From [Clostridium] fimetarium (GTDB lineage: Bacteria; Bacillota; Clostridia; Lachnospirales; Lachnospiraceae): DNA of 32,664 bases. How positions within the stretch are numbered: position 1 is the stretch's first letter; each line of letters starts with the position of its first letter. The position numbers were made by a program, and so were the translations under genes. The DNA is taken from NCBI RefSeq assembly GCF_900111235.1, contig NZ_FOJI01000025.1, positions 1 through 32,664 on the forward strand. The letters run 5' to 3'. Under the pieces are notes generated by a model that was given only the letters and a program-made list of their open reading frames with translations, was not told the origin of the DNA and made no database searches. This document shows positions 16,384 through 24,546 of this stretch, in pieces.

Positions 16384-16953
16384 TTGAAAAAATCATTTAA
16401 GAAAAATCAAATTATTATTACAGTATTGGCAATAATGATTGCAGTAGCTGGGTATATTAATTATTCAGGGAACTTAAGAGATATAATAGATACAAGTGCA
16501 GGAAATGATCCTACATCAGCAGAAATAAGTAGTAATGACGTTGACCCAGATGCTAACAGTTTAGAAGAACCTGGGACTGCAGTTTTAACTTCAGCAAATA
16601 CTAGTAGTATTATTTCTGCCGCAAAGCTGAATAGAGAAACAGTTAGAGCTAAAAACAAAGAAACATTACTTGAAATTGTAAACAATGCAAACATTGCTGC
16701 TGATGTAAAAAAGAATGCTGTAAATCAAATTACATTATTAGCGGATGCGTCGGAAAAAGAAATGGCAGCTGAATTACTTTTAGAAGCAAAAGGATTTACT
16801 GATTCAGTTGTATCAATTGTGGATGGAACAGTTGATGTCGTAATAGGAAAAGCAGAGCTTTCAGATACTGATAGAGTTCAAATTGAAGATATTGTGAAAA
16901 GGAAAACAAATATGACTGCAGACAAGATTGTAATAAATATTTGCAAAAATTGA
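16384..16953 (+). CDS. spoIIIAH: Stage III sporulation protein AH
   Basis: A 189-residue protein with an N-terminal helix (about 9-27). A linker precedes a YscJ/FliF-like ring domain (about 95-189) that in Bacillus binds SpoIIQ from the forespore side. The start is TTG 16384 after AGGAGGG. A 150-bp AT-rich gap from spoIIIAG contains no gene and might hold an extra promoter, but I see no convincing one. The end of the gene carries the promoter of the next operon. Confidence 0.9.
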   Translation: MKKSFKKNQIIITVLAIMIAVAGYINYSGNLRDIIDTSAGNDPTSAEISSNDVDPDANSLEEPGTAVLTSANTSSIISAAKLNRETVRAKNKETLLEIVNNANIAADVKKNAVNQITLLADASEKEMAAELLLEAKGFTDSVVSIVDGTVDVVIGKAELSDTDRVQIEDIVKRKTNMTADKIVINICKN

Positions 16954-16969
16954 AAATGTTTATTATAAT
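16941..16969 (+). promoter_or_regulatory. Sigma-A promoter for asp23
   Basis: TTGCAA (16941-16946), 17 bp, TATAAT (16964-16969). It starts inside the last codons of spoIIIAH and would uncouple vegetative expression of asp23 from the sporulation operon. Confidence 0.62.
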
Positions 16970-17009
16970 GTACATAATAATACTTATTAGATAAGCAGGA
17001 GGCATATCA

Positions 17010-17402
17010 ATGACGAAAGAATTTGAAGATAAAGGTAATCATTATACAATACACGAAAATGTAAATGTCGGTGAAGTAAGAGTTGCCGATGAAGTAGTAG
17101 CTATTATTGCGGGACTCGCCGCAACTGAAATAGAAGGCGTTTCTTCTATGGCTGGAAACATAACGAATGAACTTGTTAGTAAGCTTGGAATGAAAAATCT
17201 TTCTAAGGGAGTCAAAGTTACTGTCAATGAAACATCTGTAGCAGTTGATTTAGCACTTAATCTGAAATATGGTTATGGAATTCCTGAGGTTTCTTCTAAA
17301 GTGCAGGAAAAAGTTAAAACAGCAATCGAAACTATGACAGGTCTTGAGGTTTCATTAGTAAATGTAAGAATTGCTGGTGTTAATATCGACAAAAACAACT
17401 AA
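17010..17402 (+). CDS. Asp23/Gls24 family envelope stress protein
   Basis: A 130-residue cytoplasmic protein of the Asp23/Gls24 (DUF322) family, homologue of B. subtilis YqhY by position. Family features are GEVRVADEVVAIIAGLAATEIEGVSSMAG near residues 21-50, VDLALNLKYGYGIPEVSSKVQEKVKTAIETMTGL, and the terminal VSLVNVRIAGVNI. In relatives these proteins act in membrane or fatty-acid homeostasis. In Bacillus the gene lies behind accBC, which is absent here. It has its own promoter, GGAGG ribosome binding site and terminator, so it is probably a single-gene unit. Confidence 0.92.
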   Translation: MTKEFEDKGNHYTIHENVNVGEVRVADEVVAIIAGLAATEIEGVSSMAGNITNELVSKLGMKNLSKGVKVTVNETSVAVDLALNLKYGYGIPEVSSKVQEKVKTAIETMTGLEVSLVNVRIAGVNIDKNN

Positions 17403-17418
17403 ATATTGTATAATCTTA

Positions 17419-17446
17419 GGGTGTCTAAATATTGACACCCTTTTTT
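17419..17446 (+). terminator. Rho-independent terminator after asp23
   Basis: GGGTGTC (17419-17425) pairs with GACACCC (17434-17440), 8-base loop, followed directly by six T residues. A textbook intrinsic terminator. Confidence 0.9.
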
Positions 17447-17527
17447 CGCAATGATTCCATATGTCTGCTTAACATAAAACATCATTCATAAGCAGGCAAT
17501 AACTCCCCGGAAGGAAAAATAATAATA

Positions 17528-17953
17528 ATGAAAAGAACAATAATAAGAAAACATGTCTTTATGATTTTATTCAGAGTTGAGTTCCACAATTTATCTGAGA
17601 TGAAGGAACAAGAACTTCTATATTTGGATAGAATTGAAGACATTACTGCGAAAGAGCGTGATTACGTGGCCGAAAGAGCTGATAAAGTAATTGAATTATT
17701 ACCACAAATTGATGCCAAACTAGATGAAATTTCAAAAGGATGGAAACTGGATCGATTAGGTAAGGTTGAATTGGCAATTTTAAGGCTTGGAATATTTGAG
17801 ATGGATTTTGATGAAGATATTCCTACTAACGTAGCGCTTAACGAAGCTGTAGAATTAGCTAAGACATTTGGAGGGGATACTTCACCTTCATTTATTAATG
17901 GTGTATTAGGTAAGTTAATAGAAGAAGAAAAAGAAGAAAAAGAAGAAGAATAA
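17528..17953 (+). CDS. nusB: Transcription antitermination factor NusB
   Basis: A 141-residue all-helical RNA-binding factor that, with NusE (S10), binds boxA in rRNA transcripts. The N-terminus MKRTIIRKHVFMILFRVEF fits the RNA-binding arginine-rich start of the family. The conserved core KLDRLGKVELAILRLGIFEM and the helix VALNEAVELAKTFGGDTSPSFINGVLGKLIEE are diagnostic. The C-terminus ends in a simple Glu/Lys tail from a GAA/AAA repeat (17925-17952), outside the usual fold. GGAAGGA lies about 11 bases upstream. Confidence 0.95.
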   Translation: MKRTIIRKHVFMILFRVEFHNLSEMKEQELLYLDRIEDITAKERDYVAERADKVIELLPQIDAKLDEISKGWKLDRLGKVELAILRLGIFEMDFDEDIPTNVALNEAVELAKTFGGDTSPSFINGVLGKLIEEEKEEKEEE

Positions 17954-17975
17954 TAATATCGAGGATAAATATAAT

Positions 17976-19181
17976 ATGGCAGGTGTATATTCAGTTACTC
18001 AGATTAATATATATATCAAAAATATGTTCAAACAGGATTTTGTCCTTAATAAAGTTTCTATTAAGGGTGAGATTTCTAATTGCAAACATCACACGTCTGG
18101 TCATATATATTTTACTTTGAAAGATGAATTAGGCTCTATTTCAGCAGTTATGTTTGCTGGACAAGCAAAAGACCTCGCTTTTCAATTAAAAGAAGGCCAA
18201 AAGGTTGTCGTAAATGGTAGGATTGATGTGTATGAACGAGATGGTAAATATCAATTATATGCCAATGAGATAACGCTTGAGGGCGCTGGTGATTTGTACA
18301 AGCGTTTTGAAGAATTAAAAAAGAACTTGGAAGAGATGGGGATGTTTGCAAGTGAGTATAAACGTCCAATTCCAGCTTTCTCTAGACGTATTGGTATCGT
18401 TACTGCAAGTACGGGGGCAGCAATCCAGGATATCATTAATATATCAAAAAGACGTAATCCGTATGTTCAATTGATTTTATTTCCAGCTTTCGTTCAAGGA
18501 GATAATGCAAAAGATTCTATTGTAAAAGGGATTGAAACACTTGATAGTATGAACCTTGACGTAATCATAGTTGGACGAGGCGGAGGCTCAATTGAAGATT
18601 TATGGGCATTCAACGAAGAAATCGTTGCAAAAGCAATTTTTAATTGTAATACCCCTGTAATTTCAGCGGTTGGTCATGAAACTGATTTTACGATAGCTGA
18701 TTTTGTTAGTGATCTTAGAGCCCCAACACCATCTGCTGCTGCTGAGTTAGCAGTCGCTGATATTCATTTGATAGAAGAACAAATTAATTCTTATCATCAT
18801 GTTTTGAATCAGAATTTTGACCGTATAATATATACGAAAAGGAATTTATTGGAAAAGTACTATTTGAAGCTCAATTATCTTAATCCGATTAATCAGATTA
18901 ATGATAAAAGACAACGCATTATGGATTTGGAAGATAAGCTTAATTATGCAATTCAAAATAAGCTGAAATATAAAAAACATGAATTGGCAATCTTATGTGA
19001 AAGACTGAATGGATTATCGCCACTTAGTAAATTAAGCCAAGGATATGCTTACGCAGAGAATCTGAAAGGAAATGCTGTCAATACTATAAATAATGTTGAG
19101 TTATACGAGCATTTAAAAATCCATGTATCAGATGGAGTAATCGTAGCGAAGGTTGTTGAAAAGACAAGTATAACCAGGTAA
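17976..19181 (+). CDS. xseA: Exodeoxyribonuclease VII large subunit
   Basis: A 401-residue catalytic subunit of the single-strand-specific nuclease. The N-terminal OB-fold (about 1-100; KGEISNCKHHTSGHIYFTLKDE) precedes the catalytic core (IGIVTASTGAAIQDI, VIIVGRGGGSIEDLWAFNEE, VISAVGHETDFTIADFVSDLRAPTPSAAAELA). A shortened coiled-coil region and C-terminal segment (LSPLSKLSQGYAYA) follow. The start lies 22 bases after nusB; folD, which usually intervenes in Bacillus, is missing. It functions with XseB encoded directly downstream. Confidence 0.96.
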   Translation: MAGVYSVTQINIYIKNMFKQDFVLNKVSIKGEISNCKHHTSGHIYFTLKDELGSISAVMFAGQAKDLAFQLKEGQKVVVNGRIDVYERDGKYQLYANEITLEGAGDLYKRFEELKKNLEEMGMFASEYKRPIPAFSRRIGIVTASTGAAIQDIINISKRRNPYVQLILFPAFVQGDNAKDSIVKGIETLDSMNLDVIIVGRGGGSIEDLWAFNEEIVAKAIFNCNTPVISAVGHETDFTIADFVSDLRAPTPSAAAELAVADIHLIEEQINSYHHVLNQNFDRIIYTKRNLLEKYYLKLNYLNPINQINDKRQRIMDLEDKLNYAIQNKLKYKKHELAILCERLNGLSPLSKLSQGYAYAENLKGNAVNTINNVELYEHLKIHVSDGVIVAKVVEKTSITR

Positions 19182-19206
19182 ATAACACAAAAAGGATAGG
19201 TCTAAG

Positions 19207-19413
19207 ATGGCGAAAGCAATAACATTAGAAGAATCATTTGGAAGTCTTGAAAAAATAATTGACAATCTAGAAAATGGTCAATTATCTTTAGACGAATCAT
19301 TTAAAATGTATAACGAAGGAATTAAGTTAATTAAAAATTGTAATATTCAATTGGATAAAGTTGAAAAACAAATTATCATTTTGGATAAGAGTGGCGAACA
19401 TGATGGAATTTGA
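19207..19413 (+). CDS. xseB: Exodeoxyribonuclease VII small subunit
   Basis: A 68-residue helical protein with the family pattern ESFGSLEKIIDNLENGQLSLDESFKMYNEGIKLIKNCNIQLDKVEKQI. It binds XseA in multiple copies to form the active enzyme. AAAGGATAGG precedes the ATG. Its last 14 bases overlap the ispA start region in another frame, so the two are translationally coupled. Confidence 0.95.
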   Translation: MAKAITLEESFGSLEKIIDNLENGQLSLDESFKMYNEGIKLIKNCNIQLDKVEKQIIILDKSGEHDGI

Positions 19414-20383
19414 TAAGGAAATGAATATACGTGTCAATTATATTGATGAGGTGATTGGCAAGCATTTACCCGCTAAAGAAGGTATGCAGGTCACTGTGAT
19501 TGAGGCAATGAATTATAGTGTTTTAGCTGGTGGTAAGAGATTAAGACCTATGATATTATGTGAAATATATAAAATGTGTGGTGGAACTTCGAAAGTTGTT
19601 GAACCTTTTATGGCGGCTATTGAGATGATTCATACTTATTCATTGGTACATGATGACTTACCAGCTATGGATAATGATGACTATAGAAGAGGAAAACTTA
19701 CAACACACAAAAAATTTGGCGAAGATATTGGCATACTGGCAGGTGACGGGCTACTTAATTTCGCATATGAAACAATGTTAAAAGCATTTGATTTCTGTTA
19801 TAATGATAGCAGTTGCAATAATGATAGAAGTAGTAATAATGATAGAAGTTGTGATTGTGATAGTACTTCTAATAAAGAAAACAATTGTGATTGTGTAAGT
19901 GTAAAAAATGTAATCAATTCCTGCAAAATCCTATCTGAGAAAGCAGGGATTTATGGTATGGTTGGCGGTCAGACATTAGATGTTTTACTTACTAACAAAA
20001 CAATGAATGAAGAACAGTTGGACTTTATATTTTTGCTTAAAACAGGAGCATTGTTGGAAGCATCATTTACAATAGGGGCGGAACTAGCCGGCGCAAGCAA
20101 TCAAGATATTCATAAGCTTTTAGAAGTAGGCAAGAAAGTTGGTTTGGCTTTTCAGATTCAAGATGATATTTTAGATGTTATCAGTTCGCAAGAAGTACTT
20201 GGAAAACCCGTTCTTAGTGATGAAAAAAACAATAAAACAACTTACGTTACACTATATGGTATGAAAAAATCTTTATCAGATGTTGAAAAATTATCAAAAG
20301 AAGCAATAGAATTATTGAAAATAGTTGGAAATAATGAATTTTTGGAACAATTAATATTGAAACTAATTCATAGAGAAAAGTAG
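19400..20383 (+). CDS. ispA: Polyprenyl (farnesyl/geranylgeranyl) diphosphate synthase
   Basis: A 327-residue prenyltransferase that condenses IPP with allylic diphosphates. The first Asp-rich motif is HDDLPAMDNDDYRRGKLTTHKKFGE, preceded by GGKRLRPM; the second is FQIQDDILDV, with GMVGGQTLDV between. The length exceeds the ~295 residues typical of IspA because of an Asn/Asp/Ser/Cys-rich insertion at about residues 132-168, between two helices distant from the catalytic motifs. ATG 19400 (or 19403) is chosen; an in-frame codon at 19361 lies deep inside xseB and adds non-family residues. dxs directly downstream supplies the same pathway. Confidence 0.92.
   Translation: MMEFDKEMNIRVNYIDEVIGKHLPAKEGMQVTVIEAMNYSVLAGGKRLRPMILCEIYKMCGGTSKVVEPFMAAIEMIHTYSLVHDDLPAMDNDDYRRGKLTTHKKFGEDIGILAGDGLLNFAYETMLKAFDFCYNDSSCNNDRSSNNDRSCDCDSTSNKENNCDCVSVKNVINSCKILSEKAGIYGMVGGQTLDVLLTNKTMNEEQLDFIFLLKTGALLEASFTIGAELAGASNQDIHKLLEVGKKVGLAFQIQDDILDVISSQEVLGKPVLSDEKNNKTTYVTLYGMKKSLSDVEKLSKEAIELLKIVGNNEFLEQLILKLIHREK
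19804..19875 (+). repeat. Four tandem 18-bp repeats inside ispA
   Basis: Units begin TGATAG at 19804, 19822, 19840 and 19858; the last diverges. They are in frame and encode hexapeptides NDSSCN, NDRSSN, NDRSCD and CDSTSN. The repeat makes up most of the IspA insertion and looks like slipped-strand expansion. Confidence 0.88.
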
Positions 20384-20391
20384 GGATTTAA

Positions 20392-22266
20392 ATGATACTT
20401 GAAAAGATTAATAAGCCAAATGATATCAAGAATATAGATTCTTGTGAATATCAAAAGCTTGCTAGTGAGATTAGACAATTTCTCATAGAAAAAATAAGCA
20501 AATCAGGAGGTCATTTGGCCTCTAATCTTGGTGTCGTAGAATTAACAATGGCTTTGCACATTGCATTTAATCTCCCTGAGGATAAATTAATTTGGGATGT
20601 CGGACACCAATCATATACACATAAGATTCTCACTGGAAGGAAAGAAAAGTTTGACCAACTAAGAAAGTTTGGTGGAATGAGTGGCTTTCCTAAAAGAAAC
20701 GAAAGCGATTATGATGCATTTGATACGGGACATAGTTCTACATCAATATCTGCTGGACTTGGTTATGCTTATTCAAGACAGATCAAAGGTGGAAATAATA
20801 GCATTATTTCTGTAATTGGTGATGGCGCTTTAACCGGAGGTATGGCATACGAGGCGCTTAATAATGCATCGAGAATAAAAGGGAATTTTATTATTGTTCT
20901 GAATGATAATAATATGTCCATTTCTGAAAACGTTGGTGGCGTTTCTAAAATGCTTGAAGACGTTCGTACCTCTCAATCTTATTATGATTTAAAAGAAGGC
21001 GTTTCTAATACACTTTCAAAGTTACCAAAAGGTGATTTACTTGTTAGTAAAATCAAGAAAACCAAGGCAAATATAAAACAATTCTTAGTTCCAAAACAGA
21101 TTTTTGAAGATATGGGAATTACTTATCTTGGGCCAATTGATGGTCATGACATAATGAAATTAATCAAAGTATTTAAAGTCGCAAAAAGAATTGATCATGC
21201 AGTGATTATACATGTTATAACCGAAAAAGGTCGTGGATATATTCCAGCTGAGAAAAACCCTAGTTTGTTTCATGGTATTGGGCCATTTAATATAAAAACT
21301 GGTAAGCCTCTTGTTACAGGCTCCAGTCTAAGCTATACACAAGTCTTTTCAAATAAATTATGTAGCCTGGCAACCGCTGATAAAAAAATAGTTGGCATTA
21401 CGGCTGCAATGCCTGATGGGACTGGACTTTCTAAGTTCAAAAAGAATTTTCCTGAACGATTTTTTGATGTTGGAATTGCAGAAGCGCATGCGGTTACGTT
21501 TGCAGCTGGATTAGCAGCTGATGGTTTGATACCTGTATTTGGCGTGTATTCATCATTCCTACAAAGAGCTTTTGACCAAGTACTCCATGATGTTTGTATA
21601 CAACAATTACATGTTGTATTTGCAATTGACAGAGCTGGCTTAGTAGGTAGTGATGGTGAAACACATCAAGGAATTTTTGATTTGTCATTTTTATCTATTA
21701 TACCAAATATGACTATATTTGCCCCTAAGAATGCTTGGGAGCTTGGCGTAGCGATTGAATATGCAGTGGAAGACTTTTATGGACCAATTGCGATTAGATA
21801 TCCAAGAGGTGAGGCTTATACTGGCTTTGAAGATAATAAAGAACCAATATTATATGGAAAATCAGAGATTATTATATGGGAAAAAGATATTGCACTTATG
21901 GCCGTAGGTAATATGATGATTACAGCCGAAATAGTTAGAGATACATTGAAAGATATGGGATATAATGTGACCTTAATTAATGCAAGATTTATAAAGCCAA
22001 TTGATACTGAGCTAATAGATAAAATCGTAGATACACACTCATTACTAATAACTTTAGAGGAAAATGTATTCATTGGTGGTTTTGGTGAAAGAGTATGTTG
22101 TTACGTATCTAATAATAATTATAAAATCAAAACATTAAATATCTCGTTACCAGATGATTATATTGAACATGGTAGTGTCGATATTTTAAAAAGAGAAACA
22201 GGAATAGATTCAACAACAATCGTGAATAAGATTATTTCCACATATAGAGAAATTGAGGGCTTGTAA
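20392..22266 (+). CDS. dxs: 1-deoxy-D-xylulose-5-phosphate synthase
   Basis: A 624-residue thiamine diphosphate enzyme that makes DXP from pyruvate and glyceraldehyde 3-phosphate, the first step of the MEP isoprenoid pathway. Visible features are DVGHQSYTHKILTGR, the GDGALTGGMAYEALNNA...NDNNMSIS thiamine-binding motif (GDG to N), the middle transketolase domain RFFDVGIAEAHAVTFAAGLAADGL, HDVCIQQLHVVFAIDRAGLVGSDGETHQG, and a C-terminal domain with EENVFIGGFGE. Normal length. It follows ispA by 8 bases and overlaps the next gene (TAATG). Confidence 0.97.
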   Translation: MILEKINKPNDIKNIDSCEYQKLASEIRQFLIEKISKSGGHLASNLGVVELTMALHIAFNLPEDKLIWDVGHQSYTHKILTGRKEKFDQLRKFGGMSGFPKRNESDYDAFDTGHSSTSISAGLGYAYSRQIKGGNNSIISVIGDGALTGGMAYEALNNASRIKGNFIIVLNDNNMSISENVGGVSKMLEDVRTSQSYYDLKEGVSNTLSKLPKGDLLVSKIKKTKANIKQFLVPKQIFEDMGITYLGPIDGHDIMKLIKVFKVAKRIDHAVIIHVITEKGRGYIPAEKNPSLFHGIGPFNIKTGKPLVTGSSLSYTQVFSNKLCSLATADKKIVGITAAMPDGTGLSKFKKNFPERFFDVGIAEAHAVTFAAGLAADGLIPVFGVYSSFLQRAFDQVLHDVCIQQLHVVFAIDRAGLVGSDGETHQGIFDLSFLSIIPNMTIFAPKNAWELGVAIEYAVEDFYGPIAIRYPRGEAYTGFEDNKEPILYGKSEIIIWEKDIALMAVGNMMITAEIVRDTLKDMGYNVTLINARFIKPIDTELIDKIVDTHSLLITLEENVFIGGFGERVCCYVSNNNYKIKTLNISLPDDYIEHGSVDILKRETGIDSTTIVNKIISTYREIEGL

Positions 22267-23066
22267 TGAAAGAAAGATTAGATGTACTATTATTTAGTAG
22301 AGGTTTAGCTAATTCAAGAGAAAAGGCTAAGGCAATTATCATGTCGGGAATTGTTTTTGTCAATGGTGAACGAGAAGATAAAGCAGGGCAATCCTTTGAT
22401 ATAGATGTACCTATTGAAATCAAGGGACACACTTTAAAATATGTAAGTCGTGGCGGTCTAAAATTAGAAAAAGCAATGTCTAATTTTGATGTTACTGTTG
22501 ATGGAAAGATATGCATGGACGTTGGCTCTTCAACTGGCGGTTTTACTGATTGCATGCTTCAAAATGGAGCAATAAAGGTATACGCAGTGGATGTGGGTCA
22601 TGGGCAGTTGGATTGGAAGCTCCGTCAAGATGAAAGAGTAGTTGTGATGGAAAAAACAAATATGCGATATGTTGAGCCTAAAGATGTGCCCGACTTAATT
22701 GCGTTTGCAAGCATTGACGTATCATTTATTTCGCTTTCAAAAATATTAGTACCCGTCAAAAATCTGTTAACGGATAATGCACAGATAGTTTGTTTGATTA
22801 AACCACAGTTTGAAGCTGGCCGTGAAAAAGTCGGAAAAAAAGGCGTTGTCAGGGATAAGGCTGTACATATAGATGTTATTGAAAAAGTAATAGCATTCTC
22901 AATATCTATAGGCTTTGAAGTGCTAAATCTTGAATTTTCTCCAGTAAAGGGTCCAGAAGGAAATATTGAATATTTATTACATTTGCAAAATCATACAGAA
23001 GGTGTTTATGATAAAATTTCATTTGCGGTCATTGAAATTGTTGAAAAAGCACATGAAGTGTTGTAG
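22266..23066 (+). CDS. tlyA: TlyA-family rRNA methyltransferase / S4-domain protein
   Basis: A 266-residue protein with an N-terminal S4 RNA-binding domain (MKERLDVLLFSRGLANSREKAKAIIMSGIVFVNG) and an FtsJ-like SAM methyltransferase domain (MDVGSSTGGFTDCMLQNGAIKVYAVDVGHGQLDWKLR, IDVSFISL, CLIKPQFEAGREKVGKKGVVRD). Mycobacterial TlyA 2'-O-methylates rRNA; the Firmicute homologue YqxC has the same domains. Historic hemolysin labels for this family are not a safe guide to function. The start overlaps the dxs stop. Confidence 0.93.
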   Translation: MKERLDVLLFSRGLANSREKAKAIIMSGIVFVNGEREDKAGQSFDIDVPIEIKGHTLKYVSRGGLKLEKAMSNFDVTVDGKICMDVGSSTGGFTDCMLQNGAIKVYAVDVGHGQLDWKLRQDERVVVMEKTNMRYVEPKDVPDLIAFASIDVSFISLSKILVPVKNLLTDNAQIVCLIKPQFEAGREKVGKKGVVRDKAVHIDVIEKVIAFSISIGFEVLNLEFSPVKGPEGNIEYLLHLQNHTEGVYDKISFAVIEIVEKAHEVL

Positions 23067-23146
23067 AATATATATAGATAATGCAATCTTGAGTAAATGC
23101 CTGCAGGCTTATAATGTTAGTATTACGCAGAGCGGTTGGGAGTTTT

Positions 23147-24004
23147 ATGAATAAGTTTTATATAATTACAAATAAAAGTAAAGACTCAGATTATTCTTTT
23201 ACAAATGAGATCATGAATTATTTGATAAGCATGGGCAAAGAATGTCAGTGTCAAGATTTTGAAGAAGATGTTATGTATACTAAGTATAGATATACGAATG
23301 CAGATTTAATTCCAGATGATATTGAATGTGTAATCGTATTAGGCGGTGATGGTACATTAATTCAAGCCGCAAGAGATATTAACAAGAAGAATCTTCCGAT
23401 GTTTGGGGTTAATCTTGGTACACTTGGATTCCTTACAGCGACAGAAAAGGACACAATATATCCTGCATTAGCATCACTAATTAAAGGTGAATATGAAATT
23501 GATAACAGAATGATGCTTCAAGGCTGTGTATATAGGAATGAAGAACTCATTTATAAAAATACAGCATTAAACGATATTGTTATTAACAGATGCGGTATTC
23601 TTAGAGTGATTGATTTTGACCTTTATGTAAATGATGAGTACCTTAATTCTTATTCTGCAGATGGTGTTATTATTGCCACATCCACAGGATCAACAGCATA
23701 TAGCTTATCGGCTGGTGGACCAATTGTACAACCGAATGCCGAATTGATGATGATAACACCAATATGTCCTCATACACTTAACAAAAGGAGTATTATTCTT
23801 GGAGCAGATGATAAGATTGTTATTGAGATGAGTGATAACAAAGGTCTTTTAGAAGAGCGCGTTGCATCATTTGACGGAGAACTATTCTGTAATATGATTA
23901 CCGGAGATAAGATTGTTATAACAAGAGCTGAACATAAGGCATCATTTATCAAGACTAATAAGTTAAGCTTCCTACAGATTATTCGCGAGAAGATGTATAA
24001 TTAG
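23147..24004 (+). CDS. nadK: NAD kinase
   Basis: A 285-residue kinase that phosphorylates NAD to NADP. The catalytic GGDGTLIQAARD lies at about residues 65-76, then NLGTLGFLT, NDIVINR, and the ligand-binding TSTGSTAYSLSAGGPIVQPN. The N-terminus is normal when starting at ATG 23147 (GGGAG five bases upstream); an ATG at 23114 would add 11 unlikely residues. An 80-bp gap after tlyA holds only the palindrome GCCTGCAGGC, without a clear promoter. Confidence 0.95.
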   Translation: MNKFYIITNKSKDSDYSFTNEIMNYLISMGKECQCQDFEEDVMYTKYRYTNADLIPDDIECVIVLGGDGTLIQAARDINKKNLPMFGVNLGTLGFLTATEKDTIYPALASLIKGEYEIDNRMMLQGCVYRNEELIYKNTALNDIVINRCGILRVIDFDLYVNDEYLNSYSADGVIIATSTGSTAYSLSAGGPIVQPNAELMMITPICPHTLNKRSIILGADDKIVIEMSDNKGLLEERVASFDGELFCNMITGDKIVITRAEHKASFIKTNKLSFLQIIREKMYN

Positions 24005-24040
24005 AATTTGAGTGCCGCCGAATCGGCCGATCGGAGTAGT

Positions 24041-24493
24041 GTGAAATCACAAAGACATTGTAAAATAATTGAGCTAATCACAAAGAACAACATCGAGACG
24101 CAGGAAGAGTTAGCGGATACATTAAATCAATCTGGATTTAATGTAACGCAAGCAACTGTTTCAAGAGACATTCGTGAACTAAAACTTACGAAAATGTCTG
24201 TTAATGGCGAACGTCAAAAGTATGTTGTTTTGCAGAGTAAAGAGAATCAGATGAATGATAAATACATGCGAGTATTAAAAGATGGTTTTGTGTCTATGGA
24301 TATGGCTCAAAACATACTTGTTATAAAAACAGTTCCTGGAATGGCTATGGCAGTTGCGGCTGCACTGGATGCAATGAGTTGGCATGAAATTGTAGGATGT
24401 ATTGCAGGCGATGATACCATTATGTGCGCTGTAAGAACGATTGAAGACACATTTCTAGTATTGAAAAAGATTAACAAAATTGTTGGGTATTAA
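24041..24493 (+). CDS. argR: Arginine repressor ArgR/AhrC
   Basis: A 150-residue regulator with an N-terminal winged helix (RHCKIIELITKNNIETQEELADTLNQSGFNVTQATVSRDIRELKL) and a C-terminal hexamerisation and arginine-binding domain (TVPGMAMAVAAALDAMSWHEIVGCIAGDDTIMCAVRTIEDT). GTG 24041 gives the normal family N-terminus (MKSQRHCKI) and has GGAG four bases before it. A TTG at 24008 would add 11 residues, lies only 4 bp past nadK and lacks a ribosome binding site. It represses arginine biosynthesis and activates catabolism in relatives. Confidence 0.93.
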   Translation: MKSQRHCKIIELITKNNIETQEELADTLNQSGFNVTQATVSRDIRELKLTKMSVNGERQKYVVLQSKENQMNDKYMRVLKDGFVSMDMAQNILVIKTVPGMAMAVAAALDAMSWHEIVGCIAGDDTIMCAVRTIEDTFLVLKKINKIVGY

Positions 24494-24546
24494 CAGGCTT
24501 AATGGAAACATTTTGCTAGAAGAATCTTTCATCAGAAGGAGGATTT

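Noticed and set aside
17465-17495. CTGCTTA...TAAGCAG inverted repeat before nusB as a regulatory element
   Set aside because: Only 7 bp of stem around a 17-base loop in AT-rich leader; could easily be chance.
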